This document shows positions 43,414 to 51,777 of a DNA stretch of 64,000 bases, one piece after another. Position numbers and translations under genes: made by a program. This DNA is from Parahoeflea olei (GTDB taxonomy: Bacteria; Pseudomonadota; Alphaproteobacteria; Rhizobiales; Rhizobiaceae). The DNA is taken from NCBI RefSeq assembly GCF_001703635.1, contig NZ_LQZT01000034.1, positions 98,753 through 162,752 of the forward strand, written 5' to 3'. The notes under the pieces are model-generated. The model made no database searches. It was not told the origin of the DNA and saw only the letters and a program-made list of their open reading frames with translations. Each line of letters begins with the position of its first letter. The first letter of the stretch is position 1.

Positions 43414-44193
43414 TCAGGCCTTGGCGGCTTCTTCGGCAGGCGCGTCTGCGAGAGCCGGCTCGACCGGAGCCTCCATGGCGCCGAGATCGACGCCCGCGGC
43501 ACCCTGCTGGCGGGCAATGCCGTCGATGCAGGCGCGGCTGATCAGGTCGCAGTAGAGCGAGATCGCACGCGACGCGTCGTCATTGCCCGGGATCGGGTAG
43601 TCGACGACGTCGGGATCGCAGTTGGAGTCGATGATGGCGACCACCGGAATGCCGAGACGCTTGGCTTCCTGGATGGCGATGCCTTCCTTGTTGGTGTCGA
43701 TCACGAACATCAGGTCGGGGGTGCCGCCCATGTCGCGGATGCCGCCCAGCGCGCGGTTGAGCTTTTCGCGCTCGCGCTCGAGGTTGAGGCGTTCCTTCTT
43801 GGTGAAGCCCGAGGCTTCGGCCGCCAGGATCTCGTCGAGCTTGCGCAGGCGCTGGATCGAGTGCGAAATCGTCTTCCAGTTGGTCAGCATGCCGCCGAGC
43901 CAGCGGGCGTTGACGTAGTACTGCGCCGAACGGGCGGCAGCATCGGCAACGATTTCGGAGGCCTGACGCTTGGTGCCGACGAACAGCACGCGGCCGCCGC
44001 GGGACACGGTGTCGGAGACCAGCTTCAATGCCTGATTGAGCATCGGAACGGTCTGGCCGAGATCGAGAATGTGCAGATTGTTGCGTGCGCCGAAGATGTA
44101 GGGCTTCATTTTCGGGTTCCAGCGGTGAGTCTGGTGGCCGAAGTGAACGCCTGCCTCAAGCAGCTGACGCATGGAAAAATCAGGCAATGCCAT
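43414..44193 (-). CDS. rpsB: 30S ribosomal protein S2
   Basis: Small-subunit ribosomal protein. 259 aa. N-terminus [21 protein letters not shown], with [30 protein letters not shown] and [13 protein letters not shown] as signatures, and an Ala/Glu-rich end. The ATG at 44193 has AGGAG 11 bases upstream; the longer frame to 44364 is not conserved. First gene of the large minus-strand supercluster. The 228 bases upstream (44194-44421) are gene-free and should hold its promoter. Confidence 0.98.
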   Translation of the reverse strand: MALPDFSMRQLLEAGVHFGHQTHRWNPKMKPYIFGARNNLHILDLGQTVPMLNQALKLVSDTVSRGGRVLFVGTKRQASEIVADAAARSAQYYVNARWLGGMLTNWKTISHSIQRLRKLDEILAAEASGFTKKERLNLEREREKLNRALGGIRDMGGTPDLMFVIDTNKEGIAIQEAKRLGIPVVAIIDSNCDPDVVDYPIPGNDDASRAISLYCDLISRACIDGIARQQGAAGVDLGAMEAPVEPALADAPAEEAAKA

Positions 44194-44421
44194 GCCTTGT
44201 ACTCCTGTTTCCGGTTGAACCTCCGCAGGGCGTGAGCGCGTGTGCGCCACCGGCGGACTGGTCCGGATTTCTCCCGGATCACCCCATGCCCCACGTGTGG
44301 AATGCGGCCCGCTTACAGGCAAAGCCGCCCTATTGCAAGCGCGAAGCGCCGGAAAACGCCGCAATCCGGGGGATCGGCCGGGTTTCGCCCCCGCCCCTGC
44401 CCGCGCCGGCGCCGCCGGGCG

Positions 44422-44988
44422 TCAATCGGAGACCGGGCTGTTGCCGCTCTTCAGCCGCGAGATCGTCGAGCGGCTGACGCCGAGCAGACGGCCGATCGCG
44501 GCCGCGGACTTGCCGACCTTGAGAAGCGCGAGCGCCTTCTGCCGCTGTTCGCGCGACAGTTTCTGCGGCCGGCCGGCCGTCACCCCGAAGGTCCTGGGGC
44601 GATCCTCCTCGACCCGGCTCTGGATGTCGGCGACGGCGAGTTCGAATTCGATCAGGCCGCGGATGGTTTCGACCACGCGGTCCCCGCCCCGGGTGCGGGT
44701 ATCGACCCAGGGTTCCGCGAGCGAGCGAAAATAGGCGCCCTTGCGTTTGATCTTCTCGAGCAGCACCAGCAGGTCGGCGGGCGAGTCGGCAAGCGAGGTG
44801 AGCCGCGTGGCGATCACCGTGTCACCGGGCGAGACATGGGCGAGAAAGGCCTCGAAGCGCTCTTCGGCGCTTGCATCGGGCAGCATCGCGTCGCTCCAGA
44901 CCTTGGCGCAGCCCTGGGCTTCGAGCTGGGACAGCTGCACCTCGCTCTGATACCATTTCGTCGACACCCTGGCATATCCGATCTTCAC
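44422..44988 (-). CDS. Serine-recombinase-like protein with HTH, catalytic arginines missing
   Basis: 188 aa. The N-terminus (MKIGYARVST) has the resolvase-type nucleophile serine at S9 and the C-terminus a helix-turn-helix (SAAAIGRLLGVSRSTISRL, residues 161-179). The core matches resolvases (FRSLAEPW; RGLIEFELA), but the KLDRLGRS motif with two essential arginines reads RLTSLADS (residues 62-69): Arg to Ser65 and Arg to Asp68. It may therefore bind DNA without strand exchange, or be decaying. No inverted repeats, transposase or invertible segment were found beside it. It stands between rpsB and a divergent transporter gene. Confidence 0.8.
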   Translation of the reverse strand: MKIGYARVSTKWYQSEVQLSQLEAQGCAKVWSDAMLPDASAEERFEAFLAHVSPGDTVIATRLTSLADSPADLLVLLEKIKRKGAYFRSLAEPWVDTRTRGGDRVVETIRGLIEFELAVADIQSRVEEDRPRTFGVTAGRPQKLSREQRQKALALLKVGKSAAAIGRLLGVSRSTISRLKSGNSPVSD

Positions 44989-45207
44989 CCGTCTCCCCCG
45001 CTCCGGATCTGCTGTCCCGCTGCCCTGTCAGGCGACTGGCAAGACAAGACCGGCAAGACAAGAATAGCAGTTGACAATCTGCACGCCATTACGGACGTTA
45101 TTTTGCACGGTATAATGCGCGGGGTGTACTATGGCAAATCGGCGCGCCCCGGGTAACCGTACCAAACATTATTCCAAGAGGGGAAGTACAATGAGAGGGG
45201 CACTGCA
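44989..45207. promoter_or_regulatory. Divergent region between the recombinase-like gene and the NCS1 transporter
   Basis: 219 bases, more AT-rich than its surroundings. A GG-N10-GC pair with TTTTGCA (45093-45106) resembles a weak sigma54 -24/-12 element. TTGACA (45071-45076) and TATAAT (45111-45116) are present but 34 bases apart. No riboswitch was recognised. Confidence 0.35.
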
Positions 45208-46632
45208 ATGAGCGAAGACCTGGAGGTCAAAAACCACGAACCAAGCCTTTACAACGAGGACCTGCGGCCGATTCCGGTGAAGGAACGGACCTGGGGCTGG
45301 TTCGAAATTTTCAATGTCTGGGCCAACGACGTGCAGAGCCTGTTCGGCTACACGCTCGCGGCCTCGCTGTTCCTGAGCTATGGCCTCAACGGCTGGACCG
45401 TGTTCGCCGCGATCATGGTAGCGGGCTTCTTCGTGATGTGGCTCGTCAACCTGATGGGCGAGCCGAGCGTGAAATACGGCATTCCCTTTCCGGTGATGGC
45501 TCGTTCCAGCATGGGCATCCGCGGCGCCAACCTGCCGGCGGTGCTGCGCGCGATCGTGGCGATCTTCTGGTACGGCGCACAGACCTATTTCGCCTCCACC
45601 GCCGTGGCGTTGCTGCTCAAGGCGCTGTTCGGCGGCTCCGGCGAAGCGCTCTTCCTCGGCCTTGGCGGGCTCGACTGGGTCGCCTTCCTGATGGTCTGGC
45701 TGTTCCAGATCTGGCTGTTCTGGAACGGCATCGAGTGGATCACCAAGTTCCTCAACTTCGCCGGCCCCTTCGTCTATGCGGTAATGATCATCCTCGCCGG
45801 CGTGATCTGGTGGAAGGCGGGTCCGGGCCTGTTCGCCGAACTCGGCACCATCTTCCAGGGCACCGGCAGCTATGAGGGCAGCGCATTCACCGCCTTCCTC
45901 GCCATCGTCGGCACGATGATCGCCTATTTCGCGGCCGTCGTGATCAATTACGGCGACTTTTCCCGCTTCGTCAAAACCCAGGGCGAGATGAAGAAGGGCA
46001 ATTTCACCGGCCTGCCGCTCAACATCGCCTTCTTCTCGGCGATCGCGCTCGTGGTCACCGCGGGCACCGTGGCGATCTGGGGCGAGGCGCTGACCAACCC
46101 GACCGACATCATCGCGCGGGTGGATTCGCTGCCGCTCACCCTGATCGCCGCGATCATGTTCTTCGCCGCGACCGTGGGCATCAACCTGGTGGCGAATTTC
46201 ATCCCGCCGGCCTATGACCTGGCCAATCTCTATCCCAGCAAGATCAATTTCCGGATCGGCGGCCTGATCACCTCGGGCTTTGCGCTGGTGATCGGCGGGC
46301 TCTGGGTCTCGGTCATCAGCCAGATCGGAATCTTCAATTTCGTCAATACGCTGGGCGCGATTCTTGCACCGATTTATGGGATAATGATCGTCGACTACTA
46401 CATGATCAAGCACGGAAAGCTCGACATCCAGAACCTGTTCTCGGCCGATCCCGCAGGCAAGTACTACTACGACAACGGCTGGAACAAGCGGGCGCTGATC
46501 GCCTTCGCGCTGACCTCGCTGTTTTCGGTCGCCACCGTCTGGGCGCCGTCGCTTGAGTTCCTCTCGGGCTTCTCCTGGGTGATCGGCGCGGTGCTGGGCG
46601 GCGCGGTCTATTACGCGGTCACCAAGAAATAA
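45208..46632 (+). CDS. NCS1-family nucleobase/hydantoin cation symporter
   Basis: 474 aa, about 12 predicted membrane segments. The conserved start LYNEDLRPIPVKERTWGWFEIFNVWANDVQS and the segment MARSSMGIRGANLPAVLRAIVAIFWYG (key residues R, G-I-R-G, W-Y-G) mark the NCS1 family; VNTLGAILAPIYGIMIVDYY is the family's late signature. Likely cargo is a purine, pyrimidine, allantoin or hydantoin, which the sequence alone cannot settle. The ATG at 45208 has GAGAGGGG upstream. No catabolic genes are adjacent. A terminator follows. Confidence 0.9.
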   Translation: MSEDLEVKNHEPSLYNEDLRPIPVKERTWGWFEIFNVWANDVQSLFGYTLAASLFLSYGLNGWTVFAAIMVAGFFVMWLVNLMGEPSVKYGIPFPVMARSSMGIRGANLPAVLRAIVAIFWYGAQTYFASTAVALLLKALFGGSGEALFLGLGGLDWVAFLMVWLFQIWLFWNGIEWITKFLNFAGPFVYAVMIILAGVIWWKAGPGLFAELGTIFQGTGSYEGSAFTAFLAIVGTMIAYFAAVVINYGDFSRFVKTQGEMKKGNFTGLPLNIAFFSAIALVVTAGTVAIWGEALTNPTDIIARVDSLPLTLIAAIMFFAATVGINLVANFIPPAYDLANLYPSKINFRIGGLITSGFALVIGGLWVSVISQIGIFNFVNTLGAILAPIYGIMIVDYYMIKHGKLDIQNLFSADPAGKYYYDNGWNKRALIAFALTSLFSVATVWAPSLEFLSGFSWVIGAVLGGAVYYAVTKK

Positions 46633-46665
46633 CCCGGGACCACCCGGTCGCATCTTCAACAAGAC

Positions 46666-46695
46666 AAAGGGGCGTGCCGACGGGACGCCCCTTTT
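46666..46695 (+). terminator. Rho-independent terminator of the NCS1 transporter gene
   Basis: A 10-bp stem AAAGGGGCGT / ACGCCCCTTT with a 9-base loop and four Ts, 34 bases after the stop. The A-run on the other strand may help stop transcription leaving the Hsp70-like gene. Confidence 0.8.
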
Positions 46696-46741
46696 GCGTG
46701 CCGGTTGGCCTGCGCCAGCGCAATGCCGGAATCTTCGCGGG

Positions 46742-48046
46742 TCAGGCCGCGGCCGGCACCGTCCAGCGGTCGATGTCGTCGCGCTCGCCGATCAGCGCCA
46801 GGCCATGGGCGATCGAGATCAGTTCGCCGCCGCTTTCGATGCGCGAGCCGTCGAAGCGCTCGGTGAAGATCCGCCGCACGGCCGGCACGAAGGAGGTGCC
46901 GCCGGTCAGGAAGATCCGGTCGACCGCACCGGGCGGGGTTCGGGTCTCGTCCAGCACGGTTTCGAGCGCGTCTGCGATCCGTGCGAGATCCGGGGCGATC
47001 CAGGTTTCGAAATCGCCGCGGCTGACCTGCATCTTCCCGGCCCGGCCGAGCGGGGCAAAGTCGAATGCCGCCTCCTCCCCGCTCGACAGCGCCATCTTGG
47101 TGGCCGACACGGCCTGGTGCAACCGGAAGCCCTCGTCGTGGTCGACGAGATCGATGAACAGCTCGAGTTTGTCCGGCTCCACCGCCTGGCGCACCAGCGC
47201 CTTGAGATCCGCATATTCGCGGGTGGTGCGGAAGATCGAGAGCTGATTCCAGCGCGCGAAGTTGCGATAGTAGCTGTCGGGCACGTCGAGCTGCTTGCCG
47301 AAGCTAAGGAAGCGGCTGCCCTTGCCGATGGCCGGCGCCACCAGATGGTCGATCAGCCGGGCGTCGAACTGGTCGCCGGCAATGCCCACCCCGGATTGCC
47401 CGAGCGGGACGATGCGCATGCGGCCGGCTTCCGTCTCGAACCGGATCAGCGAAAAGTCGCTGGTGCCGCCCCCGAAATCGGCCACCAGCACGGTGGCATC
47501 CTGCGTGAGCTGGCGGGCGAAATAGAAGGCGGCGGCGACCGGCTCATAGACGTAATGCAGCTCCGCGAAGCCGAGCCGGGCGAGCGCCTCGCCATAGCGG
47601 CGCATGGCGAGCGCGGGATCGGGATTGGCGCCGGCGAACTCCACCGGCCTCCCTGCGACCACGCGGCGGACCGAGGACGGCCAGGCCTCGCCGGCATAGG
47701 CTTCGAGCCGGCGCAGAAACACCTCCATCAGATCCTCGAACCCGAAGCGCCGGGCGTGCACCAGGGTGCCCTGAAACAGCGGCGAGGCGGCAAAGGTCTT
47801 GATCGACTGGAGATAACGGCACTCGCCGGGATTGGCGATGAAGGTCTCGATCGCCGCCTGCCCGGCCTCGACCCGCAGCGCGCTCGCGCCGAGCTGCGGG
47901 TCCTTCATGAAGGAGAGCGCGGTGCGCATGGTGTCGGTCGCACCCGAGGGCGCGTCAAAGCCGATCGACTGCGTCTGCCCGCCGGCATCCGCCTGCGCGA
48001 GCACCGTGTTGGTCGTGCCGAAATCGAGGCCGAGCGCGATCGCCAT
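46742..48046 (-). CDS. YegD-type Hsp70-like protein
   Basis: 434 aa, actin/Hsp70-fold ATPase without the usual substrate-binding domain. The phosphate-1 loop is GLDFGTTNTVLA, phosphate-2 VLVADFGGGTSDFSL, and the adenosine motif FLTGGTSFVPAV; YVYEPVAAAFYFA is the connect region. This is the layout of E. coli YegD, whose role is unclear. The ATG at 48046 has AGGGAGA upstream; the longer frame to 48235 is not conserved. Converges with the NCS1 transporter and has no DnaJ or GrpE neighbour. Confidence 0.88.
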   Translation of the reverse strand: MAIALGLDFGTTNTVLAQADAGGQTQSIGFDAPSGATDTMRTALSFMKDPQLGASALRVEAGQAAIETFIANPGECRYLQSIKTFAASPLFQGTLVHARRFGFEDLMEVFLRRLEAYAGEAWPSSVRRVVAGRPVEFAGANPDPALAMRRYGEALARLGFAELHYVYEPVAAAFYFARQLTQDATVLVADFGGGTSDFSLIRFETEAGRMRIVPLGQSGVGIAGDQFDARLIDHLVAPAIGKGSRFLSFGKQLDVPDSYYRNFARWNQLSIFRTTREYADLKALVRQAVEPDKLELFIDLVDHDEGFRLHQAVSATKMALSSGEEAAFDFAPLGRAGKMQVSRGDFETWIAPDLARIADALETVLDETRTPPGAVDRIFLTGGTSFVPAVRRIFTERFDGSRIESGGELISIAHGLALIGERDDIDRWTVPAAA

Positions 48047-48234
48047 GGCAGGCGTCTCCCTGAGTGTCCGGTGGATGAGGCGGTGAACGCGGCCTCGCGC
48101 AAACACGGCGGGCCACGCCGGCCTCATGCCACAGCGTCGGGTGCCGTGTCCACCCGCGCTCCCGGAACCGGTGCGCCCGCCCGCGGGGAGGTCCCCGCGG
48201 CCGGGCGCCGGCATCGGGCGGAGGGCCGGCGCCA

Positions 48235-49299
48235 TCAGTTGCCGATCATCAGCTCCGCAAGCGCCATGAACAGCGGGATGGAGAGGATGGCGACCGGGGT
48301 GCCAAGGCCGGTCGAAGCGCCGACATAGGCGGACGGGTTGGCCTCGGGCAGCGCACCGCGCAGGGTCGGCGGGCCGGAGATGTCCGAGCTCGAGGCCGCC
48401 ATGACGGCAAGCAGCGTGACCCCGCCGGCGGAGAAACCGGTCAGGTGATGGGCGACCAGCCCAAGGCCGAAGCCCATCAGCCCGTGCACCAGCGGCGCGG
48501 CGATGGCGTAGCCGATATAGGCATGGGCCACCTTTTTCAGCTCCGCGAGCCGCGCCCAGGCCTCCATGCCCATGATCAGCATCAGGATCGACAACAGCCC
48601 GTGAAACAGCGGCTGGTAGAAGCTCTCGAAGATCGCATCGGGCCGCGCGAAAAGGCCGATCGCCAGGCCGATCAGCAGCGCGGAGATGGCCGGGCTGCGG
48701 ACCGTGTCGGAGACGATCGCCCGCACGATGTCGCCGTCGACCCCGCCCGGGGCCCGGGGCCCTGCCCCGAGCGTCATGACGCCGGCGCCGCCGGAGGCCG
48801 CGACCATGGCCGTGCGCCGGGCGGCCCCCATGCGCGCAACCACGATGGCGGTGACCAGCGCGGCGATGTCCATGAACGGGTAAAGCGCGCCGATGAAGCC
48901 CTCATAGGCCACGCCCGCGGCATCGAGCGAGGCCATGCCTGCGGCGAGCGTGGAGGCGGACACCGCGCCGAACAGGCCGGCGGTCGCCATCGCGTCCATG
49001 TGCGAGACGCCGGGCCAGAGCGCGAGCGTGCGCCCGCCCAGAAGCACGATGCCGATGCCGAGCGCGGCGGCACAGAGGGCCGGCACCGCCAGCGCCATCA
49101 GGTCGGCTTCGCGGACCGAAATGCCGGCGCTGAGGCCGACCTTGAGCAGGAGCAGCATGACGACGAAGGCATAGACCGGCTGCGGCACTTCGAGCTTGCT
49201 GCCGAACGCGGCGAGCAGCATGCCGCCTATCAGGAAGGCAAGCGTCGGCTTTTGGAATTGCGAGAGCAATTGAGAGAAAAGGTCAATCAGGTAATCCAT
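48235..49299 (-). CDS. SbtA-like sodium-dependent bicarbonate transporter family permease
   Basis: 354 aa, about ten membrane segments. Family features: LIGGMLLAAFGSKLEVPQPVY (N-terminal helix and loop), LLKVGLSAGISVREAD, GALYPFMDIAALV, MGMEAWARL and AASSSDISGPPTLRGALPEANPSAY-type loop with the SSSD/P motif. Known members take up bicarbonate with sodium; other anions are possible. The ATG at 49299 has AAGGGGAC upstream. It is divergent from a LysR regulator across an AT-rich 142-base gap, so the regulator probably controls it. No carbonic anhydrase or RuBisCO gene is in the window. Confidence 0.88.
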   Translation of the reverse strand: MDYLIDLFSQLLSQFQKPTLAFLIGGMLLAAFGSKLEVPQPVYAFVVMLLLLKVGLSAGISVREADLMALAVPALCAAALGIGIVLLGGRTLALWPGVSHMDAMATAGLFGAVSASTLAAGMASLDAAGVAYEGFIGALYPFMDIAALVTAIVVARMGAARRTAMVAASGGAGVMTLGAGPRAPGGVDGDIVRAIVSDTVRSPAISALLIGLAIGLFARPDAIFESFYQPLFHGLLSILMLIMGMEAWARLAELKKVAHAYIGYAIAAPLVHGLMGFGLGLVAHHLTGFSAGGVTLLAVMAASSSDISGPPTLRGALPEANPSAYVGASTGLGTPVAILSIPLFMALAELMIGN

Positions 49300-49441
49300 G
49301 TCCGTGTCCCCTTGGTTGGTCGGTGCGGGGGATATGGCGCATGCGGCTGAAAATAAAAAATATATGTTTTTGAAGTTTTCGTTCTTATTTATAGAATGAA
49401 TGCAGCGGCGCCCGCCGCGACAAACCCAGCCGGAGCCGGAC
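49300..49441. promoter_or_regulatory. AT-rich divergent control region between sbtA-like and lysR genes
   Basis: 142 bases. From 49349 to 49395 the sequence is strikingly AT-rich against a GC-rich background and contains AAAAAA-TATATG-TTTTT (49355-49371), a T/A-rich dyad of the sort LysR proteins bind. Confidence 0.5.
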
Positions 49442-50302
49442 ATGGACACGCTCAACTACCATCACCTGCGCTATTTCCGGGAGGTGGCGCTGGACGGCAA
49501 CCTGACGCGCACGGCCGCACGCGTGAACCTCGCCCAATCGGCGCTGTCGAGCCAGATCCGCACGCTCGAAGACCGGCTCGGTCATCCGCTGTTCGAGCGG
49601 ATCGGCCGCAAGCTGGTGCTGACCGAAGTCGGGCGCATCGTGCTCGACCATGCGGACCGGATCTTCCGCACCGGCGAGGAACTGGTGGCCACGCTCGAGC
49701 GCGCCGGCGATGCCCTGCCCCCGCTCCGGGTCGGGGCGCTGTCGACGCTGTCGCGCAATTTCCAGCTCGGGTTCTTGCGGCCCGTGCTCGGCACCGACGC
49801 CGACGTGATCCTGAAATCGGGCAGCGCGAGCGTGCTGCTCGAGGCGCTGAAGGCGCTGGCGCTCGACGTGGTGCTGACAACGGAGCCGCCCTCCGAGCTC
49901 GGCGGCGGCGATTTCACCGCCCACCGCATCGCCGAGCAGACGGTCGGGCTGCACGGCATGCGGGCGCGGCTGCAGCATCCGACCCTGCGCGATCTCCTGG
50001 CGAAGGAACCGCTGATCGTGCCCACCGAAAGCTCGATCCGCACCGGCTTCGAAAGCCTCGTCTCCCGGCTCGGCATCACGCCGCGCATCGCCGCCGATGT
50101 CGACGACATGGCCATGGTCCGGCTGCTCGCGCGCGAGGATGTGGGACTGGCGGTGGCGCCCGCCGTGGTGCTGGCCGACGAGATCGCCGCCGGGCTGATC
50201 GAGACCGCGGACTTCGACCTGGAAATCGTCGAGGGCTTCTACGCGGTCACCGTAAGGCGCAATTTCCCCCACCCGTTGCTCGCGGGCCTGATCGGCCGCT
50301 GA
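49442..50302 (+). CDS. LysR-family transcriptional regulator
   Basis: 286 aa. N-terminal winged HTH (residues 4-63: YHHLRYFREVALDGNLTRTAARVNLAQSALSSQI with LEDRLGHPLFER after it; key features S-x-x-L-A-Q-S-A-L-S) and a LysR substrate domain (about 90-285). The HTH and the REGxL-like part resemble the NhaR subgroup. The ATG at 49442 has GGAG upstream. The divergent SbtA-like gene is the probable target; the effector is unknown. Confidence 0.92.
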   Translation: MDTLNYHHLRYFREVALDGNLTRTAARVNLAQSALSSQIRTLEDRLGHPLFERIGRKLVLTEVGRIVLDHADRIFRTGEELVATLERAGDALPPLRVGALSTLSRNFQLGFLRPVLGTDADVILKSGSASVLLEALKALALDVVLTTEPPSELGGGDFTAHRIAEQTVGLHGMRARLQHPTLRDLLAKEPLIVPTESSIRTGFESLVSRLGITPRIAADVDDMAMVRLLAREDVGLAVAPAVVLADEIAAGLIETADFDLEIVEGFYAVTVRRNFPHPLLAGLIGR

Positions 50303-50330
50303 TCACCGAGCGGAGAGAGGAACCGGCGCC

Positions 50331-51173
50331 CTAGTCCTTGCAGGGCGCCGCCTCGTACATGTCGAGCTGGGCGAGCTGGCCTTCCAGAACGAAATCGCCG
50401 TAATCCATGGTCAGGTCGCGGGTCACGCCGTTTTCGTAGAGCTTGAAGGCGATGGAGTAGACCGGCAGGCCGTCGCCCTCCGAATTTTCCTCGAAATAGG
50501 ACATCGACACCGGCCAATAGGCCTGGTCGCCAAGCGCGCCGGCCTTCTTGGCCTCCGCATCATTGCTGTCGGCCTTCTCCTTTTCGCCCACGATCGTGGT
50601 CGTCAGCATCGCCCGGTCGCCCTCGTCGGACCCGTCATAGATGCGCGATTCGTAGAAGCGCTCGCCGGCCCGGGCCTTGTCGATCATCTCGATCATGTGT
50701 TCGGTCGGAAAATGGGCGGCGGGAATGTCGAGCTCCAGCTTCTCGGGCTGCACCAGCTTGACCTCGAGTTCGTTGCCATCGGCCTCCGCCGAGCCGCGGA
50801 TCTCGTGATCGAGCTGCTGATTGACGAAGGAACGGGTCACGAACCGGAAGGTCTGGTTGCGGATGTCCTCGAAGGTGGTGGTCTGCTGGTCGGTGATCCG
50901 GGACTCGTCGCCCGTGGCGATTTCGGTGACGAAGCGGAAGCTCACCGTGTAGCCTTCGCAGGCGGAACCGCCGAACTCGTAGACCATGCGCCCGACCATG
51001 CCGGAGATGCCGGAGCGCTCGGAAGCTTCCTTGAGCGTCAGGTCATAGACGGCGCGGTGGGCGACAAGCGCTGCCGAACCGACACGGCCCGCGGTCCCTG
51101 CACCGGCAAGAGCAGGCGAGACGGACGGTGTGAGCGCCATCGCGGTAAGCGACGCGACAAGCAGCATGCGCAT
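50331..51173 (-). CDS. eipB: EipB-like periplasmic envelope integrity protein (DUF1849)
   Basis: 280 aa exported protein. Signal peptide at residues 1-23 (cleavage near PALAGA), then a domain rich in beta strands (LVAHRAVYDLTL; GRMVYEFGGSACEGYTV). Two cysteines, one in SACEGY and one three residues from the C-terminus (PCKD), match the disulfide pair described for Brucella EipB, a beta-spiral protein needed for envelope integrity. The ATG at 51173 has AGGAGA upstream; an extended frame to 51812 is rejected. Divergent from ridA. Confidence 0.87.
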   Translation of the reverse strand: MRMLLVASLTAMALTPSVSPALAGAGTAGRVGSAALVAHRAVYDLTLKEASERSGISGMVGRMVYEFGGSACEGYTVSFRFVTEIATGDESRITDQQTTTFEDIRNQTFRFVTRSFVNQQLDHEIRGSAEADGNELEVKLVQPEKLELDIPAAHFPTEHMIEMIDKARAGERFYESRIYDGSDEGDRAMLTTTIVGEKEKADSNDAEAKKAGALGDQAYWPVSMSYFEENSEGDGLPVYSIAFKLYENGVTRDLTMDYGDFVLEGQLAQLDMYEAAPCKD

Positions 51174-51302
51174 ATCGGGTTTTCTCCTGTTGAATCTTTT
51201 GCCAATGATATATGACCGGCTAGGGCAAAAGCGAGGCGGAAATTGCGATCGGCGCCATTCCGTCACCGCAGCCAGTACATTTCCGACCAAGGAGCAGTCT
51301 AC

Positions 51303-51770
51303 ATGACCGAGAGCGTTGAGTCCCGCCTGTCCGCCCGCAACATCACCCTGCCGCAGGCCGCGGCGCCCGCCGCCAACTATGTGCCTTACGTGATTTCGGG
51401 CTCTCTGCTTTACGTCTCCGGCCAGTTGCCGATGGAAGCGGGCAAGGTGGCGGTGACCGGGATCGTCGGCCGCGACGTGGATGTGGCTTCCGCGCAGCGC
51501 GCCGCCGAACTGTGCGCGATCAACATTCTCGCGCAGGCCAAGGCCGCGCTCGACGGCGACCTCGAACGGATCGCGCGGGTGATCAAGCTCAACGGCTTCG
51601 TGGCGTCCGATCCTTCGTTCACGGACCAGCACCTGGTGATCAACGGCGCCTCGAACCTGATCGCCGAACTCCTGGGCGAAAGCGGCAAGCATGCCCGCGC
51701 CGCCGTCGGCATGGCCAGCCTGCCGTTCAATGCCGCGGTCGAAATCGACGCCATCATCGAGATCGCATGA
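51303..51770 (+). CDS. RidA-family protein (YjgF-like, larger subgroup)
   Basis: 155 aa. Probable enamine/imine deaminase-fold trimer. Family features: YVISGSLLYVSGQLPME, the region DLERIARVIKLNGFVASDPSFTDQH and AVGMASLPFNAAVEIDAI. It keeps the beta segment but lacks the canonical Arg of classical RidA (RxxxxxxxLP), as the last motif reads ASLPFNA, so activity may differ. The ATG at 51303 sits 11 bases after AGGAGCAG. It lies seven bases before the GDPD gene. Confidence 0.9.
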   Translation: MTESVESRLSARNITLPQAAAPAANYVPYVISGSLLYVSGQLPMEAGKVAVTGIVGRDVDVASAQRAAELCAINILAQAKAALDGDLERIARVIKLNGFVASDPSFTDQHLVINGASNLIAELLGESGKHARAAVGMASLPFNAAVEIDAIIEIA

Positions 51771-51777
51771 GGCGGCC

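Noticed and set aside
44422..44988. Active invertase or transposon resolvase
   Set aside because: Catalytic arginines are replaced, and no inverted repeats, res-like sites or transposase are adjacent.
45071..45116. TTGACA and TATAAT as a sigma70 pair
   Set aside because: 34 bases apart; the hexamers cannot belong to one promoter.
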